Source: Euryarchaeota archaeon (GTDB lineage: Archaea; Thermoplasmatota; SW-10-69-26; JACQPN01). From it: a stretch of DNA of 64,000 bases. The notes under the pieces are model-generated. The model did not search any database, was not told where the DNA came from, and saw only the letters and a program-made list of their open reading frames with translations. The DNA is taken from positions 124,001-188,000 of the forward strand of contig JACQPN010000025.1 of assembly GCA_016207515.1 (NCBI GenBank), written 5' to 3'. Shown piece after piece: positions 44,313 to 53,913 of this stretch (position 1 is the stretch's first letter; each line of letters opens with the position of its first letter). Position numbers and translations under genes: made by a program.

Positions 44313-44534
44313 AAAAGGGGTTTGAAGAGTGGGCCGAAAGTAGCGACGGCCAGTGGAGGCTTCGCCTATAGGAAGCGACGGGCCGTGGAAGCGTCGGAAA
44401 GCCATCGACGCAACGGGCCATGCCGCGTTCGATGATGGACGGCCCAACAAGTCGAAGGGCTGACGCTAAGAAAACAGGAACAGGCGGCGAGACGACCTCG
44501 CCGTCAAAACGTCCGAAGTCTGCGTTTCGAATCC
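44313..44534. other. Gap upstream of the XPD-like gene
   Basis: No gene is seen. A small hairpin (GGCGAG/CTCGCC) lies at about 44484-44500. The XPD-like gene probably starts close to its transcript start. Confidence 0.5.
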
Positions 44535-44680
44535 TTACATGCGGATCCGAGCGGCCGAAGCCGCGCGCAGGCGGCGAGGCTAGCGGATGAGGATGCCTAC
44601 ATCCGAATCCGGGCAGCCGCAGGCCGCCTCAGCGGCCGAGGCAAAGCGCAGACGCTCACATGCGGATGCGCGCAGCCCAG
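44535..44680 (-). repeat. Three tandem copies of a gene tail encoding AARIRM-stop
   Basis: On the minus strand, AARIRM followed by a stop codon is encoded three times, ending at 44656 (TGA), 44597 (TAG) and 44535 (TAA). The spacing is 59 and 62 bases. The first is the true C-terminus of the gene at 44656-45063. Codons differ between copies, so they have diverged since duplication, and the repeated units are not in an open frame. Confidence 0.75.
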
Positions 44681-45063
44681 ACGTCCTCGGGAAGTTCCGA
44701 GTATATCTGGAATTCCGTGTCTTTGTCGCGCATCTTCTTGCGGAGCTCCTCCGCCGCGCCGAGGATCTTGTCCTTCCTAAAGAGCCAGTAGTGCGTGCGC
44801 CACTCGCGGCCGTCGTAGAGGGTCGTCTCCTCACGTTCGGTCGTCAAAAGGCCTTCCTCTTCGAGTATGTAGAAAAGTTGACGGTCTTCGGGTTCAAGCA
44901 CGTTGTCGATGATGCGGTCGTTGAAACCGAATATGTCCATCACGAACTCGGCGTCGCGATCGGCTTCCTCAGGTACCAGGCCGATACGGTCCTGGACGGC
45001 CTGGGAAAGGTCCTCGACTGTAATGATCTCGGTGTCTGCCTCCCGAATCTCCTGCCTCGACAT
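44656..45063 (-). CDS. Conserved archaeal protein, possibly DUF6015
   Basis: A 135-residue acidic protein. It contains ADRDAEFVMDIFGFNDRIIDN and LEPEDRQLFYILEEEGLLTTEREE, then an aromatic-rich YDGREWRTHYWLF. The EEEGLLTT plus aromatic strand suggests a winged-helix-like fold. I think it belongs to the archaeal family called DUF6015, but this is from memory only. TATA box GTATTTATAG at 45087-45096 is 25-30 bases before the ATG, so the transcript is probably leaderless. Its 3' tail is tandemly repeated downstream. Confidence 0.8.
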   Translation of the reverse strand: MSRQEIREADTEIITVEDLSQAVQDRIGLVPEEADRDAEFVMDIFGFNDRIIDNVLEPEDRQLFYILEEEGLLTTEREETTLYDGREWRTHYWLFRKDKILGAAEELRKKMRDKDTEFQIYSELPEDVWAARIRM

Positions 45064-45476
45064 CGGACGATAGTGTGTGACTGCCCGTATTTATAGCTTA
45101 TTTTGGCGCTGTACAGATGAGGCTGCGAAATTCGCGCTCCAGAAGGCGCCTACGCCGGAAACTTCGTGAGATTGTATGAGGGACGGGAATCCATGGACCG
45201 GCGTTGATTTCGGGCTCGGGGACGACCCGCGACGGATTCGCTGGCGGACCGACAAGAATTGGCGAATCCATCGGAGTTTCTACGGTCCATTGCCGACCGC
45301 GACGCCCCCCGAATTAGGGGTCCGCCTTACCGCGCGACGATCGGATTTCGCGAATGATGGCTTTTCCTCCAGCGTCTCAGCATGGAATCGCGCGAAATCG
45401 CCTCATGCCACCTAATCAACGTTAAATACAAAGACTCTGATGGCACCTTCCCTTCTAAAGATAAGGAGACTCTCAC
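45064..45476. other. Divergent promoter region, no gene seen
   Basis: The gap holds two promoters: GTATTTATAG (45087-45096, leftward) and GTTAAATAC (45421-45429, rightward, about 50 bases before S8e). AAGGAG at 45463-45468 is the S8e ribosome-binding site. A 79-codon frame at 45176-45415 has no family resemblance and I do not accept it. Confidence 0.55.
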
Positions 45477-45860
45477 ATGGCAATCTGGCAGGCCGAATCG
45501 GTCCGGATGAACAGCGGCGGACGAAGGATACGAAGCCACAAGAAGCGCCGCTTCGAGATCGGGCGCGAGCCCCACCCGACTGGCCTCGGCGAGACCAAGC
45601 GCAAGACCGTGCGCGTGCGCGCGGCTTCGACGAAGACCCGCCTTCTCCAAGGGAACGTCGCTTACGTGACGGATCCCAAGACCGGGACCACCAAGAAAAG
45701 CGAGATAAAGACGGTGGCCGAGAACGCGGCGAACCCGAACTACGTGAGGCGAAACATCCTCACGAAGGGCGCCATCATCGTGACAGGCCTTGGCAAGGCG
45801 CGAGTGACCAGCCGGCCGGGCCAGCGCGGTGTCATTAGCGCCGTCCTTCTCGGGAAATAG
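45477..45860 (+). CDS. rps8e: Small-subunit ribosomal protein S8e
   Basis: A 127-residue basic protein beginning MAIWQAESVRMNSGGRR, the archaeal S8e start, then RSHKKRRFEIGREPHPT and the conserved YVTDPKTGTTKKSEIKTV and NPNYVRRNILTKGAIIVT. It is part of the archaeal 30S subunit. AAGGAG lies 8 bases before the ATG. The srp19 gene follows 35 bases later. Confidence 0.97.
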   Translation: MAIWQAESVRMNSGGRRIRSHKKRRFEIGREPHPTGLGETKRKTVRVRAASTKTRLLQGNVAYVTDPKTGTTKKSEIKTVAENAANPNYVRRNILTKGAIIVTGLGKARVTSRPGQRGVISAVLLGK

Positions 45861-45895
45861 GGTTTATCTGGGACAGCGGGCCTCCCGGGGTCAAG

Positions 45896-46225
45896 ATGGT
45901 GTCCAAAGACGACGGCGTCTACGTGTTGTACCCGGAATACTTTGATAGACGAGCGAAGCGGCCTGTAAGGCGCGTCGCCGTGGCCGCCGCCCTCGACAAC
46001 CCGACCGCCGACTTGATCGCTAAGGCCGCCCTCGAGATGCACTTGTCGCCCACGATAGAGAAAGGGACTGGCCACCCCGCGACCTGGGAAAGGCAGGCCG
46101 GTCGGGTCCTCGTGAAGGCCGTGGGCGCGAAGAGCGCAATCATACAACAGATTGCCGAAAAGATCCGCGTGATCCAACAAGCCGAGCGCGAGCAATCCAA
46201 GCTGGACGCTGCGCGGAAAAAGTGA
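45896..46225 (+). CDS. srp19: Signal recognition particle subunit SRP19
   Basis: A 109-residue protein with the SRP19 start YVLYPEYFDRRAKRPVRRVAV, a middle LIAKAALEMHLSP and the GRVLVKAV strand, then a basic Lys/Arg tail. SRP19 binds the 7S RNA and lets SRP54 attach. It is adjacent to rps8e on the same strand. The SRP RNA itself was not found in this window. Confidence 0.93.
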   Translation: MVSKDDGVYVLYPEYFDRRAKRPVRRVAVAAALDNPTADLIAKAALEMHLSPTIEKGTGHPATWERQAGRVLVKAVGAKSAIIQQIAEKIRVIQQAEREQSKLDAARKK

Positions 46226-46230
46226 GTCGG

Positions 46231-46965
46231 CTAGCCGGTTCGCTTCCTTCCTACGACCGTCACGAACTGGTTTCGAGGACTAGATACCGCCTTCCCGATG
46301 GCGTCGTACGCGCTTATTAGCGGCCTCGCTCTCTTCCTGATGAGGTGGCGAAGATGGGGATAGAGGAACGGGCCGTGGTACATGGTCGCCAGATGGGTAA
46401 ATCCTGCGCCCGATAATAGACCGCGAAGTTCGGGTCCGGAGAATTCCGTCTCCCATCCCGGCGGCCACCTGTTCAACGCCATCAGCCCTTTCTTGTACAA
46501 TGTGTAGAGGTTCCACCGCTGCGGGACGTCGACCATCATGAGGCCTCCGACCTTGATGACGCGCCCTGTCTCCGCGAGGAATGGCGCCGGGTCGCGAAAA
46601 TGCTCCAAGACACCGACCGAATAAAGTGCGTCAAAGGTGCCGTCCTTGTATCCGAGTTGAAGGGCGGACATCGTCGCGATCGTGGCGTCTACGCCTTTCG
46701 CCCCGGCCGATCTCACCGATAACCGTGATGCCGCGGCCGAGATATCGATACCGAAGCCCCGGACGCGACGTTCCTTGACTAGGTCCGCAAGGCCGGTGCC
46801 GCTACCGCAACCGATCTCAAGGACGCTCATTCCGGGCTGCAGGTGCTCCTTGAAGAACCTCCTGACACCGTCCGCCGCATCCGGCGTCCAATCGCCGGCG
46901 CCTGCCCTCTCCACGTCCTTCCAATGTGAGTCGAAGGCGCCTTGCGAGCGGGCCTCGACGGTCAC
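46231..46965 (-). CDS. Class I SAM-dependent methyltransferase
   Basis: A 244-residue protein. The SAM-binding motif I LEIGCGSGTG is at 49-58, an acidic GIDIS end of strand 2 follows, and SVGVLEHFRDPAPFLAETGRV matches the UbiE/Methyltransf_11 pattern. The C-terminal part is basic. The substrate cannot be told from sequence; it could be a lipid or a small molecule. The start is GTG at 46965. It converges on srp19, the stops being 5 bases apart. Confidence 0.87.
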   Translation of the reverse strand: MTVEARSQGAFDSHWKDVERAGAGDWTPDAADGVRRFFKEHLQPGMSVLEIGCGSGTGLADLVKERRVRGFGIDISAAASRLSVRSAGAKGVDATIATMSALQLGYKDGTFDALYSVGVLEHFRDPAPFLAETGRVIKVGGLMMVDVPQRWNLYTLYKKGLMALNRWPPGWETEFSGPELRGLLSGAGFTHLATMYHGPFLYPHLRHLIRKRARPLISAYDAIGKAVSSPRNQFVTVVGRKRTG

Positions 46966-47044
46966 GGGGTCATTGGTCGACGTCAGGATCTCCTCGCACT
47001 TGCTCCGCTAACCCATCAAAGTATAAGAAAAAATGGAGGAAGAG

Positions 47045-47068
47045 GGGCGCGAACCCTTGCTCGCGCCC
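47045..47068 (-). terminator. Terminator of the S-layer-like gene
   Basis: GGGCGCGA/TCGCGCCC, an 8-bp stem. On the minus strand a T-rich tract follows, reading CTCTTCCTCCATTTTTTC. It is 22 bases beyond the stop at 47090. Confidence 0.75.
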
Positions 47069-47089
47069 GACTCCCGAGCGTTTTTAGCT

Positions 47090-50000
47090 TTAGTTCCTGC
47101 GGCGCCTGATGACGAGCATCGCGGCCCCAATGGCTGCGATCGCGGCGAGCGCTTCGAAGCCAGGCGTCGAGGGTTTCTTGACCTCATTCACCTTGAGCGT
47201 CGTGGCCGCTTGGTCGCCGACGGTCACGGAGTAGGTTCCTTTCTCGGCGATCTGCAGGTCGAAGCCGACCGTGGTCTCTTCGCCTGCGCCGAGCGTCACC
47301 GACTGGGTCTGCTTGGTGACACCGTTCACCTTGAGCGCGACACTTGAGGTGCCGCTCGCCGTGCCGGTGTTCTTGACCTTGGCCGATACTGCCACAATGG
47401 CGCCCGCGTCGACTTCCGTCTTCGAGAGCGTCAAGCCGCTGTAGGTGAAGGTCGCCGTGGGCTTCGAGACCGTCATGGTCTTCGCCGACGCCGTGCTGAT
47501 GGTCACCACGAGTGCGCCTTCCTTGGTCGTGATGAACTGGAAGGTGCACTGCTTGGAGCTACCGGCGTTCACCGTCACGTCCTTGCTGTCGACGGTCGTC
47601 CCGTCGACTTTGAGGTCGCACGTGAAGGTTCCGGCTTGGCCACCAGTGTTGGTCACGATCGCCGATACGAGGACCGTGTCACCGAGGTTCGCGGTGGCCG
47701 GCACTTCGAGTGTCGTCACCGTGAAGGCGGCGGGCCCGACCGGGGTCACGACCGTGAGCGTCTTCGAGGCGCCCACGAAGGTCGCCTTCGACGCGTTCAC
47801 CGTGTAGTTCCCAGCCGCGAGTGCCGTGAAGGTCAGCGTGCCGTCGTTTCCGGTTGTTCCGGCTACGACGCCATCGACCGTCACGGTCGCGCCCGACACG
47901 AATCCAGCGGTGGTTCCCCTCTGGATGACGGTCACCTTGACCGTGTCGCCCGGGCTGTAAGTCGCTTTGTCGAAGGACAGCGTCAAGCCACCTACGGGCG
48001 TGAACGAACCGGCGGAGTCGCCGTTCACCAGAACGTCGATCCTCGTGCTACCCGTGGGTAGCACCGTGAATGTCGCCTGGCCAGCCGCGTCCGTGATCGC
48101 GGAACCGAACCCGCCCGTGAGGGTCACGTTCGCGCCCTCGATAGGCGTTCCCGCGACCGACCTCGTCACGGTCACCGTTATGATGTTCGATTCACCGACG
48201 AAGATGTTCGTCGGCGTGATCGTCACCGTCGGTGCTTTGACCGGGAGGTTACCCGTCACGTTGTGGTAGGAGCTACCGGACACACCGGACTTGAACGCGA
48301 AGTAGATGGTCCCGAGGGAACCGCTTGCGTTCATCCTATCCATCCTGAAGACGCCGTTCACCACCGGGAGGGTGATGTTCGCCGTCGTCGGCGTAATCGA
48401 GAAGCCCGTCGTGTAGGTGGTCGGGCTCAAGGATCCACCGGTCTGGCTGGTGTTCGTCCAGCTCGCGTAGTATTCGGTCGTGTTACCGGTCACCACTGCG
48501 ATCGTCCCGTTCGGCAGGGTGCCGTTCGGGTTCGTCACTGTGCAAGTGATCGTCGCGTTCCTATCTACGCCCTTGTCGAGCACATTCGGGGAGCACGAGA
48601 TCGTCGCGTTGGCAACGGTCACGGTCGGTTCGCTGCCGAGGTTGTCGTGCTTACCGTCGCTCGTGCGCGTGTAGACCTTGTAGGTGCCCCAGGCGAGCGT
48701 CGCGGTCGTCGTCGTGTTGCCGATGTTGCTCGACGATGGCGTCGAGACAATGGCGGCAGACGGCAACGTGTTGTTGTTCGTCAAGCTCGCGTACGCGGTC
48801 GCGTTGAGGAAGTACACATCCGCGGCCGTCGCAGTAGCGACCCCGCTGATGGTCCTCGTCGTGTTGACCGTGTAGACGGTCGACTCGCCCGCAACCGATG
48901 CGGACGGGCTGATGGCAACGCTCATGTCGCGGCCCGGCGAGACCAGGATCTTCGCGTAGGAGTAGTAGGTCTGCGTTCCAGACGTGAACTGTCCTACGGC
49001 GATGAGGTGGTCGTTCGCCAGCGTGCTGTTGATTCCGCGAATGAGGTATTGGCCGTTCAGACCGTTTCCAGCAGTTCCGTTCCCGGTCGTGCCGTTCACG
49101 AGTGCGCCCGTGTCACGCCTAAGGAGCGAGACGTTACCGAACCCTTGGAGCAGGGTGCCCGTCGAGTCGGTCAACGTGAACGTGATGTCCGTCGGCGTGT
49201 CCGACTTGATCTCGCTCACCGACGCCGTGATGACGCCGCCCGTCGCGATGCTGATGGTCTTCGTGACAGTCGCGTTGTTGCCCCACTTGACACCGATCGT
49301 GATGGTGCCGCTTCCGCGCGTGGGCGCGATGGTCAAAGTCCAGTTGCCGGTCGCGTTGTTGTCAGTCGGGCTCGGAGCGACCTGTGTCGCGTTGAACGGG
49401 AAGAGAACGTCTCCCGTCACCGTGAACACGTCAGTGATCGCGCGCGGGCTCGTGCCGGAATTGTCCGTCGTGAGCCGCGTGTAGCCACCGAAGGTGGTCT
49501 CGGTCGAGCCGAGGACCTGGAGGCCGATCGCCACCGTGGACTGCGGGTTGGCGCTCGTGCCCGGGGCGCCGACCGCCGCCGTTGCATTGGCGGGGCTGAT
49601 GACATTAACATTCACTGCAGCCGGTGATTCCACCGTGAAGGTGACGGCCTTCGTGTACTCGAAGCCGTTGTTCACATCGGTGGTTCCGCCGGTGAAGTTC
49701 TGTTGGACAGTTAGCGTCCAGGTACCGGTACGGTTCCAGTTGCTCGTGATGTTGAGGTTCGTCACAACACCGAATGTCTGGAGGCCGAAGGTAACGTTGC
49801 TGCCCGAAGAGACTGATGTGCCCGTTCCATTTGTGATGGTTATCGGGAAGCTTGACGAAGTCACGTTTTGGGTGCGGTACGTATTTGTTCCGTCCGTCAA
49901 CGTGATGTTCGTTGGCTTGCTCCAGTTAATGCCCTGGGATCCGCCGGGGTACGTAATGTTATATGTCTTGTTGGAGGAGAAGCCGCTCTTTGCCGTGCTA

Positions 50001-50869
50001 CCTGACGTGAGATCCGTGATGGAGAGAACGTCGGCGTTAACTGGAATGAGCTTCCAGTCCGTCCGTTCCGCGGCCGATGTCCCGGTCGTGTTCTGGGTGG
50101 CCGTCACGTTCAGGTTCTGGGCGCCGGCGGCGATGAAGGAGGAAGCTTTCACCCAGGAGCTCTTGCCGGCGTCATTCGTGGAAACTGTCGTCGTGACCGT
50201 GGCTCCGGTCCCATCAACGTAAGATATCGTTACGTTCACTCCGTTGTACTCACTGAGCGATGTGCCGGCGGCATCCGCGACAGTGATAGTTAGGGTCGAA
50301 TCCCCCAACTGGGCATACGTAAGGGACGTAGGTAGAACGCTCACCACCAGGGTTCTCGCGGCGTTCACCACGAAGGCCGCCGCGTGTTTCTGGTTGTAGT
50401 CAAGGACAATCCAGGTGCCGACCTCACTGAAAGCACGCGAGGGGAACGTTCCGTTACCATTCCCGTCCATGGTCTTGGAGTCAGTGTACTTCGTGGAGTT
50501 GATATCGCCAACCTGGCCTGCCGCGACCTGACTAGGTGAGTATAAATATACGTCGCCACCCGTTCCTGAGCCGTATCCGCCCACGGCAGACCCATTGGCA
50601 ATTCGAAGGGCCACATTCGCGTTGTATTCCGCGCTTCGAGCGCGGGTCGCGCTGGCGCTGTCGTAGACGTCAAACACATCGGTGATCGTCGCCAGACAGT
50701 AGCTACCGTAGGCGGTCGAGCCGCTTTGCGTTGTGCATCCCGTGCCGCCGACACCGTGACTGGCGTCCGCAGAGCCGGCGATGAAGTCTACCGGTAGGAC
50801 CGTCAGCACCGATGTGGTGAGAAGCGCTACCAAAATTGCAGTCTGAATCTTCCTCGGAACATTGCTCAT
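47090..50869 (-). CDS. S-layer-like surface protein with PGF-CTERM-like tail
   Basis: A 1259-residue protein. The signal peptide (about 1-36) ends near GSADA. A Thr/Ser/Gly/Asn-rich ectodomain with many N-x-S/T sequons and Ig-like/CARDB modules follows (for example VLVSAIVTNTGGQAGTFTC). The C-terminus is STPGFEALAAIAAIGAAMLV then RRRRN, a clear PGF-CTERM sorting signal. It has little Cys and Trp. These traits fit an archaeal S-layer glycoprotein. The ATG at 50869 has GGAGGAAG seven bases upstream, and a strong terminator follows, as for a highly expressed single gene. The adjacent glycan locus supports glycosylation. Confidence 0.88.
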   Translation of the reverse strand: MSNVPRKIQTAILVALLTTSVLTVLPVDFIAGSADASHGVGGTGCTTQSGSTAYGSYCLATITDVFDVYDSASATRARSAEYNANVALRIANGSAVGGYGSGTGGDVYLYSPSQVAAGQVGDINSTKYTDSKTMDGNGNGTFPSRAFSEVGTWIVLDYNQKHAAAFVVNAARTLVVSVLPTSLTYAQLGDSTLTITVADAAGTSLSEYNGVNVTISYVDGTGATVTTTVSTNDAGKSSWVKASSFIAAGAQNLNVTATQNTTGTSAAERTDWKLIPVNADVLSITDLTSGSTAKSGFSSNKTYNITYPGGSQGINWSKPTNITLTDGTNTYRTQNVTSSSFPITITNGTGTSVSSGSNVTFGLQTFGVVTNLNITSNWNRTGTWTLTVQQNFTGGTTDVNNGFEYTKAVTFTVESPAAVNVNVISPANATAAVGAPGTSANPQSTVAIGLQVLGSTETTFGGYTRLTTDNSGTSPRAITDVFTVTGDVLFPFNATQVAPSPTDNNATGNWTLTIAPTRGSGTITIGVKWGNNATVTKTISIATGGVITASVSEIKSDTPTDITFTLTDSTGTLLQGFGNVSLLRRDTGALVNGTTGNGTAGNGLNGQYLIRGINSTLANDHLIAVGQFTSGTQTYYSYAKILVSPGRDMSVAISPSASVAGESTVYTVNTTRTISGVATATAADVYFLNATAYASLTNNNTLPSAAIVSTPSSSNIGNTTTTATLAWGTYKVYTRTSDGKHDNLGSEPTVTVANATISCSPNVLDKGVDRNATITCTVTNPNGTLPNGTIAVVTGNTTEYYASWTNTSQTGGSLSPTTYTTGFSITPTTANITLPVVNGVFRMDRMNASGSLGTIYFAFKSGVSGSSYHNVTGNLPVKAPTVTITPTNIFVGESNIITVTVTRSVAGTPIEGANVTLTGGFGSAITDAAGQATFTVLPTGSTRIDVLVNGDSAGSFTPVGGLTLSFDKATYSPGDTVKVTVIQRGTTAGFVSGATVTVDGVVAGTTGNDGTLTFTALAAGNYTVNASKATFVGASKTLTVVTPVGPAAFTVTTLEVPATANLGDTVLVSAIVTNTGGQAGTFTCDLKVDGTTVDSKDVTVNAGSSKQCTFQFITTKEGALVVTISTASAKTMTVSKPTATFTYSGLTLSKTEVDAGAIVAVSAKVKNTGTASGTSSVALKVNGVTKQTQSVTLGAGEETTVGFDLQIAEKGTYSVTVGDQAATTLKVNEVKKPSTPGFEALAAIAAIGAAMLVIRRRRN

Positions 50870-51135
50870 TTTTCTTCCTCCATGTATGCGTTTCCCATCT
50901 CTCTTTTCAGGAGACGGCGCCAAGATTAGCACGAGTGCTATCTTGCGTCGGAACCCGGAAACAAGTGGTGGTAGATAACCGTGTCGGTTGTGGTGAATCC
51001 ACGAATATTTCCAGGTTTACTCCTTCAACCGCGGTGCAGAAACCCCACTAGTCTAAACTGTTGGCGTGTTCCGCGAGCCTGAGCACGATTTCGAGAGTTA
51101 CGAGCAAACGAGACCTCGGGCACCGTGGCATTTAG

Positions 51136-53040
51136 ATGAAGGCCAGGGTGGGAAACAATTATCCCCCATGGGCGGCGTTGCCCGCTGTGCCGCTCGACGC
51201 GGGCTCAATTCTCTGGTTCAGCGCGGCATTCGTCGCGCTCATTGGTCTCCCAGGCATGGTCCTCGGCCGACTCCTTTTCCGGAAATCCACATGGAGCGTC
51301 CGGGGGCCGGCGGGAATCACCTGCCACGTGGTCGCGTGGGTGTTTGTCGCTTTGGTACTTAATAGGGCCATCGAACTGAGGCCCGATTTCGATGGGGCGG
51401 GCCTGTCTTTTCTAGTTGTCACGGTGCCGCCGCTCCTTGTGACCGCTTGGGGGTTGGCGCGCGAGCGGGTCTCTTACCGGACGTTGATCCCCCGGTGGAA
51501 CCAGGTCGTGGCCAGGGTCCCCGCCCTCGTCGCGGTCGCCGGGGTCGCCGCCGTCGTGACCGTGGTCACTTACGCGCCGCATGCGTCCTACCCGCTGCCG
51601 ATCCATTCCGATGAATGGATCCACTGGTCGCAGGCCGGTTGCCTTCTCGACGAGACGAAGATCTGCGTTCTTGGTCAAACGTCGGGAGCCGGCTCCGCTC
51701 AAGTCTCCCATTACGAAGGGGGCTTCCACATGTTCACGGCACTTTTCGCGTCGCTTGGCTTTGGCGGCGAGGACGCGGGGTTCCTGCCGATCTTCCTTCT
51801 GATGCCCACGGCATTTGCGTTGGTGCGCGCGAGTTCCGCATTCGCGATTGGACGCGGCGGTCCGCTGGATTACGGCTTGGCCGCGGCTCTTCTCGTCGCA
51901 TTCATCCCGACGAGCACGCGCTTCCTCGGTCCCGGCATCTACGTGCCACTCGCATTCGGTCTTTTCCTTTTGATGGGTCTTCTCGTCATCGCAAGATATG
52001 CGACTAAATGGTTCCAATTTGCATTTGTTCCATTGACGCTTCTCGTCATCCTGCTTTCGCACCCGCATTCGTCGGTGGCGGGGGCCTCGATCATGGTGGC
52101 CTGCGCTTTCCTGTTCATCGTCAGCAAGGATTCGAGGCGCAAAGGGCTGACCCTCCTCGCAAGCCTAATAGCGGCCGCCGTAGTGGGCTTCGCCCTGTTT
52201 CCATCGACGGGTGCTGCCCTCCAAGGGATTCAGAGTTTTGTCGCGGGTTCTCGAGAGGCGACGCTTGCGGGGGATCCGTATTCTCCGACCGCCCTGTATT
52301 TGGCCCGCGGTCTCGGCGCGTCGGCGCTGGTGCTTGTGGTCGCCGGCGCCGCGGTGGCCGTCGGATCCAAGAGGTCTGCCTTTGAGAAGGCGATGCTCCT
52401 TGCCGGCGCAGGATATTATTCGATTGTAGTCGGTTTCACGGATTTTGGATTGCCGTTCGATCGGCTGTACGACCGCGCTATGACGTTGCAGTTTGTCCCA
52501 CTGATCTTGATCGCCGGATTGGGCCTCGTGTTCCTCCTCGGCGTTGGCGAACGGGTCCTCGATTCCGCCTTGGCCGCCGGCCGGATCCGCCGAGGGGCAC
52601 GCGGGTTGACGCTTTGCGTTTCGGGATTCTTGGTGGTCGGCTTCGTGTTGTCCGGCGCGATGCCCGCGCACTTGAGTGAGGAATACTACCGGTTGGTGGA
52701 GCCGGAGCATTTCGAGAACATGGTGTGGTTGCGCGACAACATTGCAGGTTTCCGGGACGCCGACCACGCGTATTCGAGCGCCGCCGTGGGCGTCACCGAA
52801 TCAAACGCGTTCTGGAGCATCACGGGCATCCGGACCTCCGTCGGCATTTGGCCGCCGTTCGGCACAGATCTTGTGATTCCGATGCGCCGTTTCCTTTACG
52901 ACGCTTGTCGTGACCAGGCTTTCCTCAATCAGCATGGAATCACGGTCGTGTTTCACCCCGCCGGGTGTGACGTTGCCTCGAATCGCAACCTGACCGAAAT
53001 CCATTACGGAATCTACCTCGTTGACCTTCCGCCCAGATGA
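51136..53040 (+). CDS. Polytopic membrane glycosyltransferase-like protein (GT-C type)
   Basis: A 634-residue protein with at least ten hydrophobic segments and a soluble C-terminal part. After the third or fourth helix an extracytoplasmic loop carries HSDEWIHW, an acidic DE motif in the position where GT-C enzymes (PMT and oligosaccharyltransferase families) hold their catalytic acid. It lacks a WWDYG motif, so it is not AglB. It probably transfers a sugar from a lipid carrier. It opens the glycan locus and is divergent from the S-layer gene. Confidence 0.75.
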   Translation: MKARVGNNYPPWAALPAVPLDAGSILWFSAAFVALIGLPGMVLGRLLFRKSTWSVRGPAGITCHVVAWVFVALVLNRAIELRPDFDGAGLSFLVVTVPPLLVTAWGLARERVSYRTLIPRWNQVVARVPALVAVAGVAAVVTVVTYAPHASYPLPIHSDEWIHWSQAGCLLDETKICVLGQTSGAGSAQVSHYEGGFHMFTALFASLGFGGEDAGFLPIFLLMPTAFALVRASSAFAIGRGGPLDYGLAAALLVAFIPTSTRFLGPGIYVPLAFGLFLLMGLLVIARYATKWFQFAFVPLTLLVILLSHPHSSVAGASIMVACAFLFIVSKDSRRKGLTLLASLIAAAVVGFALFPSTGAALQGIQSFVAGSREATLAGDPYSPTALYLARGLGASALVLVVAGAAVAVGSKRSAFEKAMLLAGAGYYSIVVGFTDFGLPFDRLYDRAMTLQFVPLILIAGLGLVFLLGVGERVLDSALAAGRIRRGARGLTLCVSGFLVVGFVLSGAMPAHLSEEYYRLVEPEHFENMVWLRDNIAGFRDADHAYSSAAVGVTESNAFWSITGIRTSVGIWPPFGTDLVIPMRRFLYDACRDQAFLNQHGITVVFHPAGCDVASNRNLTEIHYGIYLVDLPPR

Positions 53041-53227
53041 GGGAACCACTGGTGCGCCCGCCCGACGCGCACAAACGCATTTATAGAAGGTCGCGGATTG
53101 TCGCGTCGGTGGGAACAATAATAGTATTTAGTGGCAACTGTGCCGACCCCGTTGATGCGCCGCTGCACACGGGCTGGGGATCGCCAGGCGACATGATTCG
53201 CCCCACGCTTCGGAACCGCTGAGCCCG

Positions 53228-53767
53228 ATGGGTGGCTTGACATCGGTCATGATGAAGGCCAGGGAACCGCCCACGCCAGAAGGGCCGCCCGACATCGGAG
53301 ATGCCGTCGAATCGCAAATCGCGGTCGAGATCATCAAACGGGTAGAGCAGCGCGACGCCGAGACCGTCGGGGCTCACCGAGGGGTCGCCGCCTTGAGCTC
53401 GATCCCAAGGCATGAAACGGCGGAACCCAGGTCATGGCCGTGGCTGCCGACGGTCGACGACAACCACCTCGCGCCGCACCCCTTCTGCGCCCATTGCGGC
53501 TTCGTCAAGTACGTCGGTTCGTACAGGGCCCTTCCCCTCGGTGGCCTCGTCAACTTGGCGAGTGCCCTTGCCGAGCGGGCCCGTGAGATGGGCCGGACCG
53601 TGACGCAGACCCAGATGCGCCTCATAATCAAGAGACTCCAGTCCGGGGGCGCGAACGACACTTTCACCCTGTCAAAACCGGTGCAGGAACGCCTCCTCAT
53701 CGACGCGTTCGCAGCCTGCACCGGACTTGGCAAGCCCTGGCTCGAGAACCTCCTGCGCTCATGCTGA
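53228..53767 (+). CDS. Conserved-looking small protein with CxxC zinc site
   Basis: A 179-residue protein. The first 75 residues look disordered. PHPFCAHCGFVK (about 83-94) is a likely zinc knuckle, followed by LPLGGLVNLAS, TQTQMRLIIKRL and a helical end KPWLENLLRSC. The patterned second half suggests a small helical domain seen in other archaeal proteins, but I cannot name it. A TATA-like AATAGTATTTAG lies at about 53120-53132. It stands alone between two glycan genes and may be unrelated to them. Confidence 0.65.
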   Translation: MGGLTSVMMKAREPPTPEGPPDIGDAVESQIAVEIIKRVEQRDAETVGAHRGVAALSSIPRHETAEPRSWPWLPTVDDNHLAPHPFCAHCGFVKYVGSYRALPLGGLVNLASALAERAREMGRTVTQTQMRLIIKRLQSGGANDTFTLSKPVQERLLIDAFAACTGLGKPWLENLLRSC

Positions 53768-53913
53768 ATTGAGTGACTCCACTTTGATAAGAGGGTGGGC
53801 GCGGCTAGCGGGGGCTGGGACGAGACGTTTTCAACCCACTCAGAATGATCAGGGGTGTCACGCAGGTTCCCACCGCGTGGCATCCCCTCAGATTCTCAAA
53901 CAGGGACCGGAAA

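Noticed and set aside
45176-45415. 79-codon + strand frame upstream of S8e
   Set aside because: No family resemblance and no ribosome-binding site; the true S8e promoter lies directly after it.
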